Positions 57,926 through 64,000 of a stretch of DNA of 64,000 nucleotides are shown here, piece by piece. The DNA comes from Theropithecus gelada. Lineage: Eukaryota; Chordata; Mammalia; Primates; Cercopithecidae. How positions within the stretch are numbered: position 1 is the stretch's first letter; each line of letters opens with the position of its first letter. A program made the translations under genes and the position numbers. Where the stretch lies: NCBI RefSeq assembly GCF_003255815.1, contig NC_037673.1, forward strand, positions 6,480,908 through 6,544,907, given 5' to 3'. Below the pieces are notes generated by a model. The model searched no databases and had not been told where the DNA came from. It saw only the letters and a list, made by a program, of their open reading frames with translations.

Positions 57926-59249
57926 TGAAGATCGTGGCTCAGAATTGCTGTGGACAGTTCCAAGCCGTGTTGGGAACATTTGTTCAAGTTCAGCCCGAGG
58001 CATGTTTCAGAAGCTGAACTCACCTGTCATGCTTCCAAACCCGCGGCTTGTTTAATTGATCTTAAAGTTTTCAAAGTCTGAGACAAAACAAATTCTCTGG
58101 CTCCTGGTTAATGGCGAGAGGAGAGAAACATGATCAGAATGCCTGTATCTCGGGTGGAAATGTGGGCCCATCCTGTGGCACGCAGTTCTTTCCCCCACGG
58201 AAAGCTAAGATGATACAAATGTTCCATCAGCAAAAAGTTCAACAAACAAAGAGACAGCATAGCAGGGTGGGGCGACGGGCTTTGCAGCCAGGATGGAACC
58301 ACACAGGCTGGCTCTTATGATGGTTGTTAAACAAGTTGATATTTGTAACGCCCATAAGAGACAGACCTATAGTCAGTGCTATAGTAAATCATGATATACA
58401 TGAAAATGGTTACATAGTCCTATCAGTGGACTTGAGATTGAGTTCTGGCTTTCCTCTCCAGTGATAAAATTTGTTTTTGTTAGAAATTTATCAGTCAGAC
58501 AATATTAACCATCAAGTTACTCATAGAGCCAGGAAGATTTAAAAATGCACAGGTGAGCGAGACCTGCCAGCATCACATTGCATTTTGGATCTGGGACTAC
58601 TTAGAAGATGGCTATCTTCTCAAGTTCGCCTGGCCTCCCAGTGTCCCGGACCTTGGTCGTTGCTCAAGGAACAGCCTGATCTTGGCCACCACGACAGCTG
58701 CCACTGCTCTTCTGTCAGCCCTGCCCCTTCCTCGGCCTCCACCAGGGTGGGTGTGTGCATTACCCTCTTGTCCTGGGGCAGCGCTGGCTCCAACTGCCAC
58801 TTCCTGACCCTGAGGAAGTCCTGGACACAGGATCTGGTACTTGCAGCAGCTGCCAGGAGGGGACCGGTAGCACAACTTAGCATGTGGGAGTTACGGTCCA
58901 TGGGACACACTCTACCAGCATGAGACAGGAGAAGGGGAGTGCACTCCACACTTCCTCTCCCCTCCTGGCTCCAGAGAACTGTCCTGAGGCACCGGCTCTG
59001 TCCCTCTGTGTGGCAAAGTGCAGCGAGGTCCTGTACCCGGTTCTTTGTGAAACAGTGGCAGCACAGCCCTGCACCGTGTTGGACTGGCTCTGCCTCTCTC
59101 CCGGCCTCTCCTCCCTTCTCCTCCTTCTCTCCACCCTGGAATCACAGCTCCTCAGATCCAATAGCCCTTTGGTTTGACCTCAGGTTCTGTTTTCTGGGAA
59201 ACCTGGCCTGAGACCTGTCTTGAACTGCAATATTCTCCTTTCCTTTTTT
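57926..59249. other. unassigned DNA, GC-rich from 58600
   Basis: From 58553 to 59211 many overlapping frames on both strands (up to 112 codons) reflect GC-rich DNA. No domain or splice-bounded exon is convincing. Tandem 'gatgcgttc' occurs twice at about 59251-59268. Confidence 0.4.
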
Positions 59250-59620
59250 GACAGATGCGTTCGATGCGTTCAAACCACTCAGTCCCCTGTGGACAGGTCC
59301 TCCCTCTTCCTTCATCATCCAGCTTGGTCCAGACGGTCAGCTTTATTTTTAGGGGCTCTGGTATCCACGCCTGCTGCCACTGCCCAACTCAAGTTTCCTC
59401 CCATCTGTCATAGGCATCTGCCTGGACCTCCTGCCTTTACCAGCTTACTCATTGTTGTAATGTCTTCCCACTAGCCCGATGCATTTTTCATCCCCTTACA
59501 ATTCCTTAATCCAAGCCTTGCAGAATGAGCTCAGGGCATGTCATTGAGATCTGGCACAACCTGGACTTGACCTGTCTCTTTCCAGTTGTTGCCCATTTGC
59601 TTCTACACATTGCAGCCATT
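59250..59620 (+). mobile_element. L2 LINE, left part
   Basis: 'cataggcatctgcctggac', 'ctgcctttaccagcttactc', 'atttttcatccccttacaat', 'acctggacttgacctgtctc' resemble sense L2 ORF2/3' text, and the element appears to resume at 60200 after an MLT1. Confidence 0.5.
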
Positions 59621-59702
59621 TGTTCAACATTTCCTGAGCATCTTCTAAGTGCAGGTCCTGTGGGAGACACTTACAATATCGAGGTCAGCATAAAAGGCAG
59701 TC

Positions 59703-60148
59703 TTTCAGTTTCCTGTGCTGCCGTAATTAATTAGCATGATCTTGGTGGCTTAAAACAATAGAAACTTGTTCTTTCACAGCTCTGGAGTCTAGAAGTTGGT
59801 TCCTTCCAGAAGTTCTGAGTGAGAATCTGTCCCAGGCCCCTCTCTCAACTCCTTGTGGCTGCCGGTCATCCTCCACAGTCCCTGGTTTGTGGCTGTATCC
59901 CTCCAATTTCTGCCTCTGTATTCATGTGGGCCTTCCCCCGTGTCTCTGTGTTGAATCTCCTCTTCTTTTTCTTATAAGGACACAGGTCATTTAGGGTGAA
60001 CCCTAAATCCAGGATGATCTCATCCCAATATCCTTAATTTAAATTACATCTGCAAAGACCCTATATCTAAATAAGGTCATATCGATGGATATGGGGTTTA
60101 GGACTTGGAACTATCTTTTTTGGGGGCGCCATTCAACTTGTTACGAGC
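59703..60148 (-). mobile_element. MLT1 LTR, antisense
   Basis: Plus strand: 'cagtttcctgtgctgccgta', 'ttggtggcttaaaacaatag', 'tgtggctgtatccctccaat', 'cttcttataag'-like 'ttcttataaggacacaggtc', 'gggtgaaccctaaatccagg', 'acatctgcaaagaccctata' and 'aaataaggtcatatcg' follow antisense MLT1 throughout. Confidence 0.92.
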
Positions 60149-60199
60149 AGAAGATGATTTTTCATTCTCATGCAACTTCCTGGGGTTGGCATTTAGGAG

Positions 60200-60505
60200 C
60201 ATTAGCGATTAACTGTGCTACCTTCATTCATCCTGCACGCTCCTCCCTCCCAGAAGAATATTTCCTTCTCCATCTCCTCCTTCTTCCAGGTACAAGTCAA
60301 AGGCTGGGTTTCCATGGAGGCTGACTGGGCGGCCTCCTTCCAAGCTGCTTCTACCCCTCAACTTGTGTACTTTGAGTGTGCACTGGAGTCATCTGTCTAG
60401 AGTTTCCCTCCCTTTCTGGGTTGTGACCTTCTGGAGGTCCAGGGATGTGTGTGGTACAGTGTCGTTTTGGTGATGTTTACTCAACCAATGTTGAAAGAAA
60501 TGGAG
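60200..60505 (+). mobile_element. L2 LINE, right part with 3' end
   Basis: 'aggtacaagtcaaaggctgg', 'catggaggctgactgggcg', 'ttgtgaccttctggaggtcc', 'agggatgtgtgtggtacagt' and 'tactcaaccaatgttgaaag' follow L2 to its 3' end in sense. Confidence 0.55.
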
Positions 60506-61289
60506 ACTCCCCCCTGGAAGATGGCTCTTTTTGGAGTTCTTTCATTACAGTTTTATTTTTTTAGCCTAATAATGTGTTTAGACACTGGTTGGAAACAGTT
60601 GCATGGATGATACTCATTACATGTCTTAACTCTTGAAGATTTCCGTGAAAGATAAGACATAATAGTTGTTGTTACTAAGTAATGTATCATGCTTCCTTTT
60701 TAGAGTTAATCTTTGCTCTTAAATACTGTTTACTCAATTTTGTAGACCAAAAAGTCTTGAATGTAATGCATTTTAAATGTTTATTTTATTTAGCTTAACA
60801 ATGTTAATGAAGAAAGCCCCCAAAGGTAATATAAATGAAAGTAATTTCTGGTTCATGCTTCTCGCTGCCCCATTTCTATTTATTAAAAGTAACCATCAGC
60901 AGGTGAAATGACCCACAAGTTATGCTGTGAAAACATAAGCAGCAGATTACCCCATTTTTTTTTTTATATTGAAAGCAGTCTTGTGAGCTACACCTATTGC
61001 TACAAGTTTTACTAAAGCATTTATTGCTTATTTCATGGATTGCTGACTCCTTGGCATTGGTTGGGATGGCTGTGAGGATTTATGGGTAAGCCTTCATGGG
61101 TCTGTCTCTGAGAGAAAAATCAAAGGTCTCTCTCCTTCAGTTGAACACAGGACGTTGAGCACTGTGCTTAGTCTGTCACTGAGGCAGGCCGAAGGGAAGC
61201 ATAGACCCGTGACCACAGTTTCTAGAAGAATATTAAAGAAGAAATATATCTGGCAAATTATCTTTTCTTAAATGGATATTTTCCCTCAG
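60506..61289. other. unassigned AT-rich DNA
   Basis: Nothing recognised. Confidence 0.45.
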
Positions 61290-61991
61290 TGGTAACTAAA
61301 TGCACATAATACAATATTCTAGAAATATAAATTGGTCAATATAGTGAAAAATGTCTTCTTCCCTTCCTGTCTGCCAGCTGCTGAGTTCACATCCCCAGAG
61401 GCAATCTGTTATTCGCTTATGTCTGTTACATCCTTCTAGAGACACTCCACCTCTTATAGCTAAATCGGTGACACAGCAAACACTTGCTTCCTTCCCTGAC
61501 AACATGTTTCGGAGCTTATTCTATATAAGTTCTATTTCAGTATAAAACCTCAACATTCTCTTTTACAGTGGCATATGTTTCTTACCAATAATATTCTGAC
61601 ATTTATTTAACAATTATATTACTGAAGATCATTTGATATTTGAATCTTTTGCTCATATAAACAAGTGCTGCCCTGAATATTCTCATAGATACACTGCTGT
61701 ACATATGTATGAGTATGTCTGTAGGATATGTTCTTAGAAACTGATTTGCTAGGTCAACGTTTATGTGCACTTAAAATTTTGAATTCCACTGTCCAATCAT
61801 TCTTTGAATAATTTTCCCCAATTAATATTCTCGCCAGCAAAATATGGCAATGCCTGTCTCCCAACATGCTCACCAGCACAATGCATTAGCCACATGCACA
61901 AATTTTGTGATCTGATAGGTAAAAAAGTTTGTGCCCCTGGAGTTTTAATTTGCAGCTCTCTTATATGTGCAGTTTCATCATTCATTTGTGT
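61290..61991 (-). mobile_element. ancient L1M 3'-side, left part
   Basis: Antisense L1 text: 'gagtatgtctgtaggatatg', 'actgatttgctaggtcaacg', 'aatattctcgccagcaaaat', 'tgtgatctgataggtaaaaa', 'ggagttttaatttgcagctc'. It stops at ttcatttgtgt, and the next part of the L1 consensus appears at 63792. Confidence 0.8.
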
Positions 61992-62350
61992 GTTCATTCT
62001 GCTGTTATTAGTTGAGCACTGACTGTGCTCTGGGCTCTGTTCCAGGTGCTAGTGATGCAATCCTGAACAGAGCAAACCCCAAATCTCCTATTCTCATCCA
62101 GCTGACATTTTAGTCAGAGGAGACAGGGAAAGGAAGAACAAATAGGTGAAATATATACCTATACGATGGTGATAAGTTCTCCTAAGAAAAACAAACCAGG
62201 GAAGGGAGTTAAAGAGTGCAGGTGGAGGATAGTATTTTCCATGGGGGAGAAGGAGGCCTCCTGGAGTAGTTGATGTTTGCACAGAGACCTGACCAGGGTG
62301 AAGAAGAGACCACAAAGGAATCTAGGGAGGAGATCCAGGAAGACAGGACA
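61992..62350 (-). mobile_element. L2 LINE, antisense, left part
   Basis: 'tgttattagttgagcactga', 'gggctctgttccaggtgcta', 'ctcatccagctgacatttta', 'gtcagaggagacagggaaag', 'agggaagggagttaaagagt', 'tgtttgcacagagacctgac' follow antisense L2 from its 3' end. Confidence 0.75.
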
Positions 62351-62369
62351 GCAAGCACACAGGCAGTGA

Positions 62370-62848
62370 AGAGTCGTATTCTAAGGACTTGCTCAGCATT
62401 CGTGCTGCTCATCAACAGTGCATAACAAACAACCTGAAACTGAGAGGTTAAGCAGCAATCATTTTCATATGCTTGTGAATTCTGTGGGCCAGGAATTTGG
62501 ACAGGCCTTAGTGGGGATGCTCTTGGCCTCAGCTGAGAAGACTTGAATCTTGGAATCTGGGAATCTGGGTTACTTGAGGGCAGGCACTGGAATTTTCCAG
62601 AGGCTTTGTTGATCACATGCTGGCACCTGGGCTGGGATGACTCGAAGGCTGGGCTCAGCTGGGATGGTTAAGCAGGGCACCTACCTGTGGTCTCTCCATG
62701 ACACTGGATCACTCCCTGCAGGGTAGCTAGTTCCTGACAAAGAACATTCTGATGGAAAATGTTCCTAAATTGACACAGGAACATGCCCAGGGAGGTGGCA
62801 TAGACTCCACTTCTTTTATCAGGGTAATGACAAGGTCATATTATTGGG
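62370..62848. mobile_element. unassigned mammalian repeat inside the L2
   Basis: 'gtgaattctgtgggccagga', 'atttggacaggccttagtgg', 'gctgggatgactcgaaggct' and 'agactccacttcttttatca' match a common mammalian repeat (ttctgtgggtcaggaatttgggc... ggctgggactgg... atagactccacctctt). I cannot name the family. Confidence 0.55.
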
Positions 62849-62851
62849 AGA

Positions 62852-63349
62852 TGTATTAGGGTTTACCTGAAAAATGGAACCAATAGGATATATATATACA
62901 CACACACACACATATATATGTATACACACACACATATACATACATACACACACACATACACATAAACCTGTTAAACTTATATATATGTATATATGAGATA
63001 GGAATTTATTTATTTATTTTAAGGAATTGACCAACATGATTGTGGGGGCTGGCAAGTTCAAAACTTGCAAGGCAGGCTGGAGCCCCAGGGAAGAGATGAT
63101 GCTGCACTTCCAATCTGAAGAAGTCTGGAGGCAGAATTCCTTCTCCGTTAGGTGACCTCAGTCTTTGCTCTCAAGGCTTTTAACTGATGGAATGAGGCTC
63201 CCTCACATTACAGAAAGCAATCTGCTAATCCAAAGTTTGTTGATTTCAATGTTCATGTCTAAAAAGCACTTTCATGGCAACATTTAGCCTGGTACTTGAC
63301 CAAATATTTGGGTGCTGTGGCCTAACCAAGTGAACACTTAAACCATCAC
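62852..63349 (-). mobile_element. MaLR-like LTR with TA/CA repeats, antisense
   Basis: Starts 'tgtattagggtttacctgaa', 'ccaataggatatatat', then a TA/CA simple repeat (62889-62998), 'aaggaattgaccaacatgat', 'tgtgggggctggcaagttc', 'gaccaaatatttgggtgctg' and ends 'ttaaaccatcaca'. It is the antisense partner of the type seen at 33280. The subfamily is not assigned. Confidence 0.65.
62889..62998. repeat. TA/CA simple repeat
   Basis: Alternating tatata and cacaca runs within the LTR-like element. Confidence 0.9.
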
Positions 63350-63791
63350 AGGGGAATATTGTTGCTGTCATCTTTAGGAAATGCCATCCCCTACATTATG
63401 CATGAAGGAGAACAAAGGGACTGGGATTGTTGGAGCAGGGGAGTGAGGAGGAGCAGGAGGAGGTCAGAGAGGCCACAGGGCACTGATGTACTGGGGCCTT
63501 TATGCCACTGGGCTCTGACTTTCACTCTGCAAAAGGAAACCAATGCACTGTTACATTCTTAGAAGGGTCACTCAGGGTGCCCTGTAAAGAACTGTAGAAG
63601 GGAACAGCATGGAAGCAGGGAGCTCAGTTAGGAATTGCAGTAATCCAAACAAGAGGTTGATATGGTCCTTTTAGAAGATGAAGCCAAGAAGGTCTTGGAC
63701 ATGTTAGGGATGAGAGAGAAAGGGAAGAGTCCAGAATGATTCCGTGTTTTGAGTGAGAAATGGAAAGATGGATTTGAGAATATTTTTATGT
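63350..63791 (-). mobile_element. L2 LINE, antisense, right part
   Basis: 'gaggaggtcagagaggccac', 'ggcctttatgccactgggct', 'tagaagggtcactcagggtg', 'ggaagcagggagctcagtta', 'ggaattgcagtaatccaaac' and 'agagtccagaatgattccg' continue antisense L2 after the two inserted repeats. Confidence 0.75.
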
Positions 63792-64000
63792 TTCATTTGT
63801 ATTTCTTGTTCTGTAAACTCTCTTATATCTGTTGCCCATTTTTTCTATTGCATTTTGACCTTTTCCTTAAAGATTTATTAGAGCTCATTATGTGTTGAGA
63901 AGATAAGCTCTTGTGAAATAAATTGCAAAGATTTTTTTCTAGCTTTCTACTTGTTCTATAATTTGGATTTTTTTGTCACTTAGAATTTATATTTTTGCTA
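63792..64000 (-). mobile_element. ancient L1M, right part, continues past the window
   Basis: 'ttcatttgtatttcttgttc', 'tgtaaactctcttatatctg', 'ttgcccattttttctattgc' and 'attgcaaagatttttttcta' match the antisense L1 text expected directly after the phrase at 61940-61991. Confidence 0.78.

Noticed and set aside
1..64000. CRISPR array, operons or prokaryotic mobile elements
   Set aside because: There are no regularly spaced repeats with unique spacers and no dense long frames; the repeat content is clearly primate.

Overview
The window looks like nuclear DNA of a catarrhine primate, with no protein-coding gene that the sequence supports. The primate call rests on Alu elements (AluS-like copies and one young AluY-like copy), primate-type L1 3' ends (L1P), a THE1 LTR, and a background of old mammalian repeats (MIR, L2, L1M, MLT1, hAT-Charlie elements). 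The young AluY-like copy at 18108-18407 carries the variant gtggccagatctcagctc, which I associate with Old World monkey AluY lineages. A macaque or baboon-like source is therefore my best guess, but this is an inference from one Alu.

Layout. Bases 1-11.6 kb hold ancient L1M-type sequence on the minus strand (1-about 1090, 6595-8570), a complete MER1-like hAT element with a perfect 8-bp target duplication (1556-2084), an L1P 3' end (2667-3060), and MIR and L2 relics. From 11.86 to 13.22 kb there is a diverged inverted repeat whose right arm is split by an Alu. From 15.76 to 19.42 kb lies one long minus-strand L1M, broken by two Alus and an antisense solo LTR that contains a run of 38 G. A 250-bp direct repeat follows at 20.36 and 20.96 kb. 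From 26 to 28.1 kb there are further L1M pieces and a CA-rich patch.

From 28.5 to 53.7 kb the DNA is mostly single-copy-looking with scattered MIR, L2 and MaLR LTRs. It also holds a CA minisatellite (32.56-32.81 kb), an AT-rich palindromic tract with a perfect 40-bp tandem repeat (37.58-37.81 kb), an L2 split by TG repeats (39.5-40.6 kb), and an L1P ORF2 C-terminal relic (48.3-49.1 kb). From 53.77 to 56.6 kb is a dense nest of THE1 and MLT1 LTRs with three Alus. The right end (59-64 kb) has an L2 interrupted by an MLT1. Beyond it is an old L1M apparently invaded by an L2, which itself holds a MaLR-like LTR and another repeat.

All open frames are short (179 codons at most), lack recognisable domains apart from the L1 ORF2 relic, and are about what non-coding DNA of this length yields. 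I therefore list no CDS. The best leads for something not explained by repeats are the Alu-split inverted repeat at 11.86-13.22 kb, a 210-bp in-frame exon-like segment with good splice signals at 28765-28974, the G38 tract, and the L2-into-L1 nest at the right end. I saw no convincing undescribed system. Repeat names come from memory of consensus sequences and subfamily labels are approximate.
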